NCBI GenBank assembly: GCA_966212235.1
Contig: CBIHPP010000014.1
Coordinates: forward strand, 1-64,000
Source: Niastella sp966212235
GTDB taxonomy: Bacteria; Bacteroidota; Bacteroidia; Chitinophagales; Chitinophagaceae
DNA: 64,000 nt
Direction of reading: 5' to 3'
In this document: one piece after another, positions 42,086 through 51,962 of the stretch
Numbering within the stretch: position 1 is the first letter of the stretch
Layout of the letters: every line of letters starts with the position of its first letter
The notes under the pieces: generated by a model
The model's input: the letters and a program-made list of their open reading frames with translations, nothing else
Told to the model about the DNA's origin: nothing
Database searches by the model: none
Made by a program: the position numbers and the translations under genes

Positions 42086-43387
42086 TTATTCAAGCACCAA
42101 CGCCAGTATCGCAAATAGATCTATTATCCAAAGTGCAACAGGAATGTCCTTCTTTTTTCCTGTGATCAGTTTAATGGCTGTCCAGCTAAGGAAACCCCAG
42201 ATGATGCCTTGTGTAATGCTATACGAAAATGGAATGATCACCATGGCCAGAAAAGCAGGTATCGCTTCATCGAGTTTCGACCAGTTGATCTTTGTAACCG
42301 GTTGTACCATGAACACGCCAACCAGCACCAGAGCCGGCGCTGTAGCAATCGCTGGCACAACAGATAACAAGGGCGCCAGGAATAAAAAAGGCAAAAACAA
42401 CAAGGCCCCGGTAATGGCAGTCAATCCGGTTCTTCCCCCTTCTTTAATACCAACGGCCGATTCAATATAAGCAGTACCCGGACTGGAACCTACCAGGCCG
42501 GCCAGGGTAGTGGCCACGGCATCGGTTATGAGTGCCCGTTTAATATTGCGTGGTTCGCCTTTTTCATCCAGCAGGTTGGCTGCTTCCGATAAACCTACCA
42601 ATGTAGAAAGACTGTCGAACATATCTGTAAACACAAAAGCAAAGATCACCGGTACTACCGACCATTGCAGGGAGTGAACCAGGTCCAGCTTGAACAATAA
42701 ACTAAAATCGGGCGCAGCAAAAATTCCTTTCCAGGAAATTAAGGGTGGCGGGCCCATGGCCCACCATCGGCCTAAAGGCAAAGCGGCCAACGTAGTGAAA
42801 ACAATGCCGATGAGTATGGCGCCTTTGACCTCGCGTGTTACCAGCACCGCAGTAAATAATAACCCGGCTAAAAATGTAAGCAACACCGGGCTCAACTTTC
42901 CAATGCCCACAATGGTGGCCGGGTTATGCACGATAAAGCCGGCATTTACAAAACCAATGAGTGTTATAAATAAACCAATGCCGGCGGCAATGGCATATCG
43001 CAATGGTCGCGGTATAGCGTGTACGATATAGGTTCGAATGTTGAATGCAGACAGGATCAAAAAAAGAACGCCACTCCAGAAGACGGCGCCTAATGCCACT
43101 GGCCAGGGAACTTTCATGCCGATCACTGCCGAAAAAGTAAAAAAGGCATTGAGGCCCATGCCCGGCGCTACCAGTACCGGGTTCTTCGCATACCAGCCCA
43201 TCATCAGGCTGCTGAAGAATGAAACCAGTACCGTGGCTGTCAATACCCCGCTAAAGGGCATGCCGGCCTGGCTGAGTATCGATGGATTGACTACAATAAT
43301 ATAAGCAGTGGCCAGGAACGATGATACGCCGGCAATGATCTCGGTGGAAACCGTGCTTTTATTTTTGGTCAGTTCGGCTGAAAACAT
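42086..43387 (-). CDS. NCS2-family purine permease (AzgA-like)
   Basis: The protein has 433 residues from the ATG at 43387 (MFSAELTKNKSTVSTEIIAG); an in-frame start at 43450 would add a non-membrane tail. It has 12 or so hydrophobic helices. AzgA/guanine-hypoxanthine permease signatures are TAYIIVVNPSILSQAGMPF, VLVAPGMGLNAFFTFSAV, FTDMFDSLSTLVGLSEAANL and SSPGTAYIESAVGIKEGGRT. The family imports adenine, guanine or hypoxanthine by proton symport across the inner membrane. It starts about 75 bp after the terminator of the SusD gene and is followed by the exported nucleosidase, a plausible purine salvage pair. Confidence 0.93.
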   Translation of the reverse strand: MFSAELTKNKSTVSTEIIAGVSSFLATAYIIVVNPSILSQAGMPFSGVLTATVLVSFFSSLMMGWYAKNPVLVAPGMGLNAFFTFSAVIGMKVPWPVALGAVFWSGVLFLILSAFNIRTYIVHAIPRPLRYAIAAGIGLFITLIGFVNAGFIVHNPATIVGIGKLSPVLLTFLAGLLFTAVLVTREVKGAILIGIVFTTLAALPLGRWWAMGPPPLISWKGIFAAPDFSLLFKLDLVHSLQWSVVPVIFAFVFTDMFDSLSTLVGLSEAANLLDEKGEPRNIKRALITDAVATTLAGLVGSSPGTAYIESAVGIKEGGRTGLTAITGALLFLPFLFLAPLLSVVPAIATAPALVLVGVFMVQPVTKINWSKLDEAIPAFLAMVIIPFSYSITQGIIWGFLSWTAIKLITGKKKDIPVALWIIDLFAILALVLE

Positions 43388-43460
43388 GCAGTGATGGGTT
43401 AAGGGTTGAAGATAAGGAAGAAAGCTGCAAGCGCAAAGCTCGAAAGGCACCGCCTCCTAA

Positions 43461-43492
43461 AACAAAAAAGCCGCACCCTGATGGATGCGGCC
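43461..43492 (-). terminator. Rho-independent terminator of the second SusC/SusD operon
   Basis: On the minus strand GCCGCATCC pairs with GGGTGCGGC around ATCA and is followed by TTTTTTG. It lies about 30 bp after the SusD stop at 43521. Confidence 0.88.
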
Positions 43493-43520
43493 TGTAGAGG
43501 TTTTATAAGGGTCTAAATTA

Positions 43521-45158
43521 TTAATAGCCTGGGTTCTGATCCAGCTTGTTATTCAGCTTTCTTTCCGGGGCTGGTATAGGGAAGATCCTTCTGCGGGTAT
43601 CCGTGTTCATTTTGGCCGTGTAATCGTCCACAGGCGCATCGCCGGGGATTGGATAAAAGGTTTCATATTTATCAAAACGAATCAGGTCGTTGCGGCGCCA
43701 GTTTTCCCAGTATAATTCGCGGGCGCGCTCATCCAGTATGTCATCCAGCGAAACTGAGGCAGCTAATGGGGCCTTTACACGGGCACGTACTTTATTAAAT
43801 AATACCTGCTCGTTTTGTATTTCTCCATTTACAGCGGTAGGCGCAGCTCCGCGTACAATAGCTTCGGCCTTCATTAAATAAATATCTGCCAGGCGGAATA
43901 TTGGCATGTCGTTACCACTCATACGGGTAGCTGCGGTAGTGGCTCTGTCGGGATAATACTTGATAGAACGAACGCCCATACATCTGGCCAGGTAATCATT
44001 GCCTATATCAAAGATCTTTTTACCGCCGAGCATTTTGAAGTTTTTGGTGATCTCCAGTTGCCATACTGTATCGTTATTGGTACCACTAAAGGAGGCATCC
44101 AGGTCCTTCTTTTTTATTTTAATGGTAAATGGTGTACCATCCCAGTTATTTTGCCTGCCTATCAACCAGGTATTGTTCCGTTCATCGCCTGACAAATTAA
44201 AGCGATCGTAAAATTCGGGCGTAGTGCTCATGGAAGTACTCAGGTTATTGGGCACGTTATATTTTGGCCACAGGTATTGCATAAATCCATGGCGGGTAAA
44301 CTGATTTCCATCCAGCAGCAAAGGATCATATGGGATTGCAAAAATGATCTCTGTAATATTCGGCCCATTATCCGGTGCAAATACAGCGGCATAGCTGAGG
44401 TCGAGCTTATATTCTTTATTGGCAATTACACTGTCGCACATGGCTACTGTTTCCTGATTTCTCTCAATCCCGGTATATACCTTGGAATTGAGATACATTT
44501 TTGCCAGCAGTGCATATACCATGGCTCGGGTAGGATGGCCATATGTTAAGGTGGCATTAGTGGCGGTTTTTACCGGCAGGGTCTTCACCACAGCTTTCAG
44601 GTCTTTTTCAATGAACTGAAATACTTCAGCCCTTTTTCTGGTTGCAGGCAGGTCCAGCACCGGAAAAGTATCAACAATGGGTACGTTACCATATAGATCC
44701 ATCATATAGAAATAGAACAAGGCCCGCATGGCTTTAGATTCTGCGATAGCGTTTATACGGATGGGATCAGTTTCGCCAAGCGTTGAATTGGTGATACTGC
44801 TTATTACCCGGTTGCAGGTGTTGATGGCGCCAAAACCCCATGTCCATACATCAATTACATTTACGTGATCGGGTGTATACGTATGGTGGTGATGTTGGTA
44901 GTACTGGCCATTATCATTATAGTTACCGTCGCGAACAGGTATAATGGCTTCGTCGGTGGTCAATTCCTGCATCCTGAAATAATCAATGGCATACTTGCTG
45001 GCCAGCTGCGTATAAACGGGGCCCAGCAACGCCTGATAGTCGGCAGCCGTTCTGGGAAAGTTGGTATCAATATATTGTGATTCTGGTGTAACATCCAGTT
45101 TGGTACACGCACCCGCTATAACTGTAATAGTCGATAATGCGATCAAAAGCTTTTTCAT
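43521..45158 (-). CDS. SusD/RagB-like outer-membrane lipoprotein
   Basis: The protein has 545 residues. The lipoprotein signal has its cysteine in IAGACTKLD (C18). It has the SusD tetratricopeptide-like helices (IAESKAMRALFYFYMMDLYG, NVPIVDT, TRAMVYALLAKMYLNSKVY) and the RagB C-terminal block FRLADIYLMKAEAIVRG, LDDILDERARELYWENWRRN and RRRIFPIPAPERKLN. It is the surface glycan-binding partner of SusC, 69 bp upstream. No enzyme gene follows in the operon, as a terminator comes directly after. The substrate cannot be inferred from neighbours; GlcNAc or glucan oligomers are only a guess from the general gene set. Confidence 0.94.
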   Translation of the reverse strand: MKKLLIALSTITVIAGACTKLDVTPESQYIDTNFPRTAADYQALLGPVYTQLASKYAIDYFRMQELTTDEAIIPVRDGNYNDNGQYYQHHHHTYTPDHVNVIDVWTWGFGAINTCNRVISSITNSTLGETDPIRINAIAESKAMRALFYFYMMDLYGNVPIVDTFPVLDLPATRKRAEVFQFIEKDLKAVVKTLPVKTATNATLTYGHPTRAMVYALLAKMYLNSKVYTGIERNQETVAMCDSVIANKEYKLDLSYAAVFAPDNGPNITEIIFAIPYDPLLLDGNQFTRHGFMQYLWPKYNVPNNLSTSMSTTPEFYDRFNLSGDERNNTWLIGRQNNWDGTPFTIKIKKKDLDASFSGTNNDTVWQLEITKNFKMLGGKKIFDIGNDYLARCMGVRSIKYYPDRATTAATRMSGNDMPIFRLADIYLMKAEAIVRGAAPTAVNGEIQNEQVLFNKVRARVKAPLAASVSLDDILDERARELYWENWRRNDLIRFDKYETFYPIPGDAPVDDYTAKMNTDTRRRIFPIPAPERKLNNKLDQNPGY

Positions 45159-45227
45159 ACTGGTAATTTTTTATTGTAGCGTTTACTTGTATTTTTTATT
45201 AAATAACAATTAAAGACCGACAAAGAA

Positions 45228-48218
45228 CTAGAACACTATGTTGGCTCCAATGATGAACGATCTTGTTTTAGGATAGAAGTTTTTGAGATCTATACCCGGT
45301 GTCAGTCCACCGATGTTGATCTCCGGATCAATACCGCGGTAATCAGTGATCGTAAACAGGTTGTTGCCGGAAACAAAGAATCGCAGTTTGCTGATAGCCT
45401 TAACTTTTGTATCCCAGGTATAGCCCAGCGTAGCATTGTCCAAACGGAAATAAGTGCCATCTTCGAGGAAGCGGTCAGAAGTGAGGTAGGCAAAATTGTC
45501 AGTGAATGCTTCATCCACGGTGAATTTGGGGATATTATTATTTTTTGAATCCACCGGGTTGTTCAATTGTGCCAGCGTATTATTCAGGATCTTATTACCA
45601 GTCACTCCTCTCAGGAAGAAATTCAGATCAAAGTTTTTATAGGTAAAGGTGTTGTTCCAGCCGAACAGCAATTTAGGTTGTGCGTTGCCCGCCACATAGA
45701 GATCATTGGTAGAAGGCTGGCTGGTAGTGATGGTTCCGTCGGCCTTTTGAAAGGTGCTGTTGCCGTTAGCGTTCTTTCCCATATAATGCCATAGGCTGAA
45801 TGTTCCCAGGGGCTGGCCTTCCATGATCACCTGACTCCAGTTACTGGTTTGACCTTTTCCGCCCAGGTAGGCTGTTGGTATAGATGTCAGGGTCGGAAAT
45901 TTATCATTCTTTAAAGAAACCACTTCGTTCTTGTTGTGCGCCAGGTTGGCCGAAGTCGTCCACGTAAAGCCTTTGGTTGAAACCGGAGTGGCCGTTAAAG
46001 TTACTTCGAAACCGGTATTTTTTACTTTACCCACGTTGGCGGTGAGCACGTTTGCAAAATATTGGGTAGGAGATACGGGATAGTTAAAGATAAGGTCTGA
46101 TGTATTTTTAATATAATAGTCAATAGAACCGCTGATCCTGTTATTCAATACAGCGAAGTCGAGACCGATATTGGTCATAGCAGTGCTTTCCCATTTGAGA
46201 TCGCGGTTCTCATTTTGAACAGGTAATAAACCGGTGGGATAATTACCATTCAGATAAAACCGCCCGCCAGAGCTGTAACGTACAATAGAGGTAAACGCAT
46301 CAAAGCCCAGCGAATTACCAGACACGCCATAACCGGCTCTGAGTTTCAATTCATCAAAGATCTTCTGATCGGCCATGAACGATTCCTGTGAAATGCGCCA
46401 GCCGGCTGAAACGGCGGGGAAGTAACCCCAGCGATTGTTCTTACCAAAAGCGGAAGACCCGTCATTACGTAATGATACCTGCAATAAGTATTTATCGTCA
46501 TACTGGTAATTGATACGGCCGTAGAAGGAGATCAACCGCAGGGTAGAGATGACTGCAGTATCGAATTTGATATTACCAACGATGAACGGGTTACTTACAT
46601 ACATATTGTAGAACGTGAGCAGGTCGTTGGTATAGCCCTGCGTTGAAACGCCAAAACCGTCACCAATGCGGTCCTGTTGCCAGGAATAACCGCCCAGTAA
46701 TTTGATGTTATGTTGTCCGAATGATCTGTCATAATTAAAGTATGATTCTATCACCTGCTTGGTGTTCTCATAGTTTCCGCGATAAGCCCGGCCATTGGCG
46801 CCTACTGCATTTCCGGAGGCAGCATTATAATAAATATCCCGGGTGGTTTGCTCTTTTTGCCCGGATATGCTCAGGGTGTATACCAATCCTTTCAGGATCT
46901 TTACTTCGGCCAAACCGGTCAGCAAGGTTTTTTCTTCTTTGCTTTTCAGCACATTGTTGGCCAGGATACCTACCGGATTTAAATAGCCGCCGCGGCTCAA
47001 ATCTTCAGTGAAAGTACCATCGGGCCTGCGAATGCTTACTGTTGGCATATAATTGAGCATGTTATTAAACAAAGAACTCTGCGCAATATCAACGTGTTTG
47101 GTAGTGCTGTTGGTCAACGATACGCCCAGTCTCAGGCGATCGTTAAAAAATTTGGTTTCCAGGTTACCTCTGGCGGTTACCCGTTTCAGCGATGAATTTT
47201 TAACTATCCCCTGGTTATCGAAGTAGTTGATGCTGGCGCCATACAGGGAATTGCCCTGTGAGCCAGTGAAGCCCAGATTATGGTTGTGCGAAATGCCGGT
47301 ACGCATCACTTCATCCTGCCAGTTCGTGTTAACACCACTGTCGTTGTATTGAGATAATAAGGTTTGTCCGTTTTTAGTAAGATACTCCCGTAACTCATCG
47401 CCGCTCAGCATATCAATTTTATTGGAAACGGTTTCGATGGCCACATAAGGATTATATGATAATTGAGTTTGACCCTGTTTCGCTCTGCGGGTAGTGATGA
47501 TGATCACCCCATTGGCAGCCCTGGAACCATAAATAGCGGTTGAAGAAGCATCTTTTAATACATCGATCGATACAATATCAGTAGGCGCTACCAGGTCTAA
47601 TGAAGCACCGGGTACGCCATCGATCACATAAAAAGGTTCATTGGCGCCATCACGCAGGGCTGAAGGTCCACGCAGGATCACGCTGGGTTTAACGTTGGGG
47701 TCACCACTGCGGGCAATGTTCAAACCGGGTACCTTACCTTGTAACAATTGCGTAGGTGAACCGGTTACTACCTGGTTAAAATTGTCGCTGTTGATGCTGG
47801 TAATAGAACCGGTGATATTTTTTTTGCTCGACTTTCCATAACCGGTTACCACCACATCGCTCAATTGTTTCGATTGGTGGGTGAGCGCTACATTGATGGA
47901 AGTTTTATTTCCAATGGATACTTCCTGGGCAACATAACTTATAGATGTAAACTGCAAAACAGCTTTAGCTCCGGTAACTTTTATTTCAAAATTTCCACCT
48001 TCATCAGTCATTACCGATGTGCGGCTACCTTTTACGGTAACGCTCACGTTGGCCAGCGGTGCATTATTTTCATCTGTAACTTTTCCTTTAATTGTTTGGT
48101 CCTGTTGTTGGAAGGCAAAAAGCGGGGCCGCAAAAAACAGCAACAGGGCTGTCAGCAGCGATAAGGTTGTTTTTTTGGCAAGCGGGAAACAAAAAAAACG
48201 CATGATTTTTTTTCTCAT
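45228..48218 (-). CDS. SusC/RagA-like TonB-dependent transporter
   Basis: The protein has about 996 residues from the start at 48218 (MRKKIMRFFCFPLAKKTT); an ATG at 48242 is also in frame. The signal peptide ends near APLFAFQQQ. The carboxypeptidase-D-like domain has TIKGKVTDENNAPLANVSVT, the SusC box has QLSDVVVTGYGKSSKKNITG, and the plug has PFYVIDGVPGASLDLV and IDVLKDASSTAIYGSRAANG. The barrel ends SFIIGANIVF. It works with SusD (43521) to import a ligand. The 733 bp upstream to the Crp-family gene hold repeats and hairpins but no sigma/anti-sigma pair. Confidence 0.95.
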   Translation of the reverse strand: MRKKIMRFFCFPLAKKTTLSLLTALLLFFAAPLFAFQQQDQTIKGKVTDENNAPLANVSVTVKGSRTSVMTDEGGNFEIKVTGAKAVLQFTSISYVAQEVSIGNKTSINVALTHQSKQLSDVVVTGYGKSSKKNITGSITSINSDNFNQVVTGSPTQLLQGKVPGLNIARSGDPNVKPSVILRGPSALRDGANEPFYVIDGVPGASLDLVAPTDIVSIDVLKDASSTAIYGSRAANGVIIITTRRAKQGQTQLSYNPYVAIETVSNKIDMLSGDELREYLTKNGQTLLSQYNDSGVNTNWQDEVMRTGISHNHNLGFTGSQGNSLYGASINYFDNQGIVKNSSLKRVTARGNLETKFFNDRLRLGVSLTNSTTKHVDIAQSSLFNNMLNYMPTVSIRRPDGTFTEDLSRGGYLNPVGILANNVLKSKEEKTLLTGLAEVKILKGLVYTLSISGQKEQTTRDIYYNAASGNAVGANGRAYRGNYENTKQVIESYFNYDRSFGQHNIKLLGGYSWQQDRIGDGFGVSTQGYTNDLLTFYNMYVSNPFIVGNIKFDTAVISTLRLISFYGRINYQYDDKYLLQVSLRNDGSSAFGKNNRWGYFPAVSAGWRISQESFMADQKIFDELKLRAGYGVSGNSLGFDAFTSIVRYSSGGRFYLNGNYPTGLLPVQNENRDLKWESTAMTNIGLDFAVLNNRISGSIDYYIKNTSDLIFNYPVSPTQYFANVLTANVGKVKNTGFEVTLTATPVSTKGFTWTTSANLAHNKNEVVSLKNDKFPTLTSIPTAYLGGKGQTSNWSQVIMEGQPLGTFSLWHYMGKNANGNSTFQKADGTITTSQPSTNDLYVAGNAQPKLLFGWNNTFTYKNFDLNFFLRGVTGNKILNNTLAQLNNPVDSKNNNIPKFTVDEAFTDNFAYLTSDRFLEDGTYFRLDNATLGYTWDTKVKAISKLRFFVSGNNLFTITDYRGIDPEINIGGLTPGIDLKNFYPKTRSFIIGANIVF

Positions 48219-48439
48219 AAATAAATGTTTGGTGTTACGCAATTGAGAACTGGGAATCCCTCTATAAATTTAAATTTAATAATGCAGGCATAGCTCCGTT
48301 AGAGATAGGAAAGGGATGGTTCATATGATTTTTGAAGGAGCTGCAAAGGGAAACTTTCGGTGTTACTAAAATGTGAACCGTGTATTAATTAATTGCGGTA
48401 TTAATATTGGCAGCGATTGCTAACGTTGTATAGCAAGTG

Positions 48440-48640
48440 GTGGGAATGAAAAGGTGATAGGGTTGATATAGTTGATAGAGGTGATGAAGTTGACAGGTTA
48501 ACAAGTTAACAGGTTGACAAGGAAGTTGATAAAGTGATAGAGGGGGTTAAAAGGTTGATAGAGTTGATGGAGGTGATAAAGTTGATAGTGGGAAACCAGA
48601 AAATTGATGAGTTGAGAAATTACTTAGTTGGCCAGGTATA
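48440..48640. repeat. GTTGATAGAGGTGATAAAG low-complexity repeat
   Basis: Variants of GTTGATAGAGGTGAT and GTTAACAGGTTGACA repeat many times (48460-48600), a word family with weak 9-12 bp periodicity seen in other intergenic regions of this window (for example 52330-52350). No coding frame is supported. Confidence 0.7.
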
Positions 48641-48682
48641 GGGTTCCTTTATCAACTTTTAAACGTATCAACTTTTTAACTT

Positions 48683-48743
48683 TTCCCGGCGAAGCCGGGA
48701 ACTTGTGCCAGGCGGAATCCCCGGGATCAACCTGGGGTTCCGC
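48683..48743. repeat. Pair of GC-rich hairpins in an AT-rich interval
   Basis: TTCCCGGC/GCCGGGAA (48683-48701, 3-bp loop) is followed by GCGGAATCCCC (48712-48722) pairing with GGGGTTCCGC (48734-48743). Adjacent ACTTGT words lie outside both hairpins (48701 and 48747). Paired palindromes with flanking short repeats recall REP/BIME-like mobile units. Confidence 0.6.
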
Positions 48744-48847
48744 TGGACTTGTAATGTTTGCGTAGGTGCAAACTTATGCGTAAAAACCATAAGGAACTTA
48801 CGAATGAAGGAAAACAAATTATTAATTCCGAAATAGTATTTCCACTT

Positions 48848-48879
48848 ATGTGCAACAGATATTATAAATCATACCTTTG
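48848..48879 (+). promoter_or_regulatory. Promoter of the Crp-family gene
   Basis: TACCTTTG (48872-48879) is an exact TAnnTTTG -7 element, with TGTG 19 bp upstream standing in for the -33 TTTG. The ATG at 48952 is 73 bp downstream. Confidence 0.55.
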
Positions 48880-48951
48880 GATACCGGTTATGGTCCTGTT
48901 GAAATGTGCAAATCCCGCCTGATGCGCCATCCCGTTTGTATAAATGATTAA

Positions 48952-49500
48952 ATGAAAACGCTGAAAGACCATATAATTCGTACCATTTCCGTTACGGAAA
49001 ATGAGTTGGAGCATATGGTCAATTCATTTCAATCAATGAGTGTTGAAAAAGAAGCCCACCTCATTAAAGCCGGGCAATACTGCGACAATTATTACTTTGT
49101 TGAAAAGGGATCGCTTCGTATTTATACGATGGTCGACAACCTGGTTGTCACCAACTGGTTTGCTTTTGAAGGAAATTTTTTTACCGACCTCGAAAGTTAT
49201 ACCTATCAATGCCAGGCAAAATTCAATGTACAAGCCATTGAGAACTGTACCATATTATATATATCCAGGAAAAATATGAGTATCCTGCTGGAGAAATACC
49301 CCGCCTGGGGTGAGCTGGTTCGTAAAACCTGGGAGCAGGCTTTTATCAGGCTGGCGCAGATCGTTTTATCTGTGCAAACCTTATCTGCCCAAAAAAGATA
49401 CGAGCAATTATTTAACCACCACGAGTTTGTTCAAAACACGCCGCCCAAAGAGTTGATAGCACTACTGGGAATCACTGATTCTTCGCTAAGTAAAAAATAA
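48952..49500 (+). CDS. Crp/Fnr-family transcriptional regulator
   Basis: The protein has 182 residues. The cyclic-nucleotide-binding fold covers about 20-125 (LIKAGQYCDNYYFVEKGSLR, NWFAFEGNFFTDLESY). The C-terminal helix-turn-helix is KELIALLGITDSSLSKK. The length is slightly short of the usual 190 or so residues: it ends directly after the recognition helix, without the customary RIRK tail, and may bind DNA less strongly. The ligand is unknown; many Bacteroidota members do not bind cAMP. It lies 58 bp upstream of the FAD oxidoreductase and is probably co-transcribed. It is divergent from the SusC at 48218. Confidence 0.9.
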   Translation: MKTLKDHIIRTISVTENELEHMVNSFQSMSVEKEAHLIKAGQYCDNYYFVEKGSLRIYTMVDNLVVTNWFAFEGNFFTDLESYTYQCQAKFNVQAIENCTILYISRKNMSILLEKYPAWGELVRKTWEQAFIRLAQIVLSVQTLSAQKRYEQLFNHHEFVQNTPPKELIALLGITDSSLSKK

Positions 49501-49558
49501 TAGTTGCAAATTAGCGTTGTAGGGATTTGATTTTAATTAAATATTTGAACGCTTGCTT

Positions 49559-51565
49559 ATGTTAAACCTGCGTGTGCTCGCTTTTAGTGTCCTCGTTTTT
49601 TCATTTTCCGCTCACAGTCAAAGTCCCAAAGTAGTTCAGGTTGATGTATGCATTTACGGCGCTACCTCCGCTGGTATAATAGCTGCGTATACGGCTAAAA
49701 AACTGCATCAAACTGTTTTGCTGGTTGACCCTGGCAAACATATTGGCGGATTAACTGCCGGTGGCCTGGGTTTTACCGACATCGGCAATAAATATGCTGT
49801 ATCCGGACTGGGCCTTGATTTCTACCGGAAAGTAGGGAAGAAGTATGGTAAGTTTGAATCCTGGATCTTTGAACCTCATGTGGCTAAAGAGGTGTTTTTG
49901 CAATACATCAAATCGGCTAAAATTGAATTGGCACTTGGACATACCCTGCTTAGCGTAAGAAATGAATTCGGGTACATAAAAGAATTAGAGCTGAACTATG
50001 TGAACGAAGAAAGCCAGATCACTACAAAAAGAGTAGAAGCTAAAATGTTCATTGACTGCTCCTACGAAGGCGACCTGATGGCCAAGTCCGGCGTTTCGTT
50101 TACGGTGGGCCGTGAATCGGCCAGCTGGTATAATGAACCCATTAATGGCGTACAGCTGCGCGACAAACACCAGTTCCCCGATGGCATCGATCCTTATAAA
50201 ATTCCCGGTAAACCCGAAAGCGGTTTGTTATGGGGTATTTCAGACGGCATGTTGTTGCCAAACGGTTCAGCAGATACAAAAGTACAGGCTTATAATTACA
50301 GAATCTGTTTAACCAATGATGCTGCCAACCGTATTGACATTGAGCGGCCTACCGGCTATGATTCAACCATGTACGAGTTGTTGTTGCGTTTGTTGGAAAA
50401 GAAACCTGCTGCTAACCTGGGCGCTATTTTGAAGATCGACCACATGCCCAATCATAAAACCGATATCAACAACAATGGTCCATTTTCAACCGATATGATC
50501 GGCATGAACTATGGTTACCCCGAAGGTAATTATGAGAAACGCTGGGTTATCAAACAACAACAGGAAGTTTATACAAAAGGGTTGTTGTATTTTATTGGTC
50601 ACGACGCCCGCATGCCTGAAAACCTGCGCAAGGAAATGTTGACCTGGGGCTATCCTAAAGACGAATATATTGATAACAATAACTTTACGCCGCAATTGTA
50701 TGTAAGAGAGGCGCGCAGAATGATCAGCGACTATGTAATGACACAGGCCAACTGCATAGGAAAGGAAGTGGTGAACGATGGCATTGGCATGGCTGCCTAT
50801 ACCATGGATTCACATAACGCACAACGTATTGTGACGAACAAGATGGTAAAGAATGAAGGCGATGTACAGGAAGGCGGCTTCGGACCTTACCCCATTTCTT
50901 ACCGGTCTATTATCCCGCGCGCAAAAGAATGTAAGAACCTGCTGGTGCCGGTATGTTTATCTGCCAGTCATATCGCTTATGGTTCAATACGTATGGAACC
51001 GGTGTTCATGGTTTTGGCACAAGCTGCTGCAACAGCTGCTTCCATGGCCCTGCAAACAAAAGCAGATGTACAGCAGGTAAATGTGCAGCAACTGCAACAG
51101 GCGCTCAAAACAAACCCACTGGCAGATGGCAGTTTACCTGAAATTATTGTGGATAATGCCAATACGGCACAGGTACAAATAAAAGGCAACTGGGCAACCA
51201 AAGAAAAGATAGGGTATGGACCTTCTGTATTAGCGGCCGATGCGCCGTCTGCTGAAGACCGTTCTGTACAATACAACCCGGTTATTACGAAAGAAGGTAA
51301 TTACCAGATCTATACTTATATACTGCCCGGTTACGATAAGCTGGCATCACAAACCCAGATCACGGTGTTTGATGGCAGTAAAGAAACAAAAGTGACGCTG
51401 AAGAAAGCCGATATTCAAATGCAGGGACAAACTTCCGGCGAATGGGTGTTGGTAGGAAAATATAAATTACCGGCTGGTTCCAATACGCATGTAACTATTT
51501 CTGCTGCGAATGCCGATGGCGCCGTAGTAGCTGATGCGGTGTTATTGGTTCCGGAAGGAAAATAA
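49559..51565 (+). CDS. Exported FAD-dependent oxidoreductase with C-terminal carbohydrate-binding-like domain
   Basis: The protein has 668 residues from ATG 49559; an in-frame TTG lies six bases upstream. The signal peptide ends near FSAHSQS. The dinucleotide-binding motif is VCIYGATSAGIIAAYTAKKL, followed by GKHIGGLTAGGLGFTD, the pattern of the PF12831 FAD-dependent family often annotated xanthan lyase-like. FIDCSYEGDLMAKSGVSFTV and IRMEPVFMVLAQAAATAAS mark the FAD domain end near 500. The last 140 residues (NYQIYTYILPGYDKLASQTQ, EWVLVGKYKLPAGSN) resemble a golvesin/CBM-like beta domain. The substrate is unknown, probably a sugar. A strong hairpin closes the unit. Confidence 0.9.
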   Translation: MLNLRVLAFSVLVFSFSAHSQSPKVVQVDVCIYGATSAGIIAAYTAKKLHQTVLLVDPGKHIGGLTAGGLGFTDIGNKYAVSGLGLDFYRKVGKKYGKFESWIFEPHVAKEVFLQYIKSAKIELALGHTLLSVRNEFGYIKELELNYVNEESQITTKRVEAKMFIDCSYEGDLMAKSGVSFTVGRESASWYNEPINGVQLRDKHQFPDGIDPYKIPGKPESGLLWGISDGMLLPNGSADTKVQAYNYRICLTNDAANRIDIERPTGYDSTMYELLLRLLEKKPAANLGAILKIDHMPNHKTDINNNGPFSTDMIGMNYGYPEGNYEKRWVIKQQQEVYTKGLLYFIGHDARMPENLRKEMLTWGYPKDEYIDNNNFTPQLYVREARRMISDYVMTQANCIGKEVVNDGIGMAAYTMDSHNAQRIVTNKMVKNEGDVQEGGFGPYPISYRSIIPRAKECKNLLVPVCLSASHIAYGSIRMEPVFMVLAQAAATAASMALQTKADVQQVNVQQLQQALKTNPLADGSLPEIIVDNANTAQVQIKGNWATKEKIGYGPSVLAADAPSAEDRSVQYNPVITKEGNYQIYTYILPGYDKLASQTQITVFDGSKETKVTLKKADIQMQGQTSGEWVLVGKYKLPAGSNTHVTISAANADGAVVADAVLLVPEGK

Positions 51566-51573
51566 ATCTATGA

Positions 51574-51640
51574 ATGCCCTCCGTGCCTGTCTCGTCTCGG
51601 CTAAGCACGAGACGAGACGGAATGCGGAGGGCATTTTTAA
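51574..51640. terminator. Strong bidirectional terminator
   Basis: Outer arms ATGCCCTCCG (51574-51583) and CGGAGGGCAT (51625-51634), and inner arms TCTCGTCTCG (51590-51599) and CGAGACGAGA (51608-51617), form a long stem followed by TTTTTAAA. It separates the convergent FAD oxidoreductase and SHOCT genes. Confidence 0.92.
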
Positions 51641-51644
51641 ATAA

Positions 51645-51962
51645 TTAATTATAATAGACCAGGTTCGCTCTTCTTTCCTGGTATTCTGCATCAGATATCT
51701 TACCCTCCTCTTTTAGTTCTATCAGTTTTCCCATCTCTTCCAACTTGTTTATTGTTGTTGTGGGATCTGTAGTGATTGCATTTTGCTGTTGGTTAGCCCG
51801 GTTTTTGAAGAACACGGCAAATGCGATCAACGATAGCGGTGCTACCAGGGAGATCCAAATGCCATTGCCTGAAGATAATACGCCAAATGCCACCCCTGTT
51901 AGGCCAAGGGCCACTATAGTTAAAACGAGCCAGCGTTGCTTGTGCGTTATTGATAAATTCAT
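51645..51962 (-). CDS. Small membrane protein with SHOCT domain
   Basis: The protein has 105 residues. Two membrane helices lie at about 12-30 (WLVLTIVALGLTGVAFGVL) and 34-52 (IWISLVAPLSLIAFAVFF). A polar linker leads to a C-terminal SHOCT motif (LEEMGKLIELKEEGKISDAE, then YQERRANLVYYN). SHOCT modules are short helical oligomerisation elements at the ends of many small membrane proteins; no specific function can be assigned. It is a single gene. Confidence 0.85.
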   Translation of the reverse strand: MNLSITHKQRWLVLTIVALGLTGVAFGVLSSGNGIWISLVAPLSLIAFAVFFKNRANQQQNAITTDPTTTINKLEEMGKLIELKEEGKISDAEYQERRANLVYYN

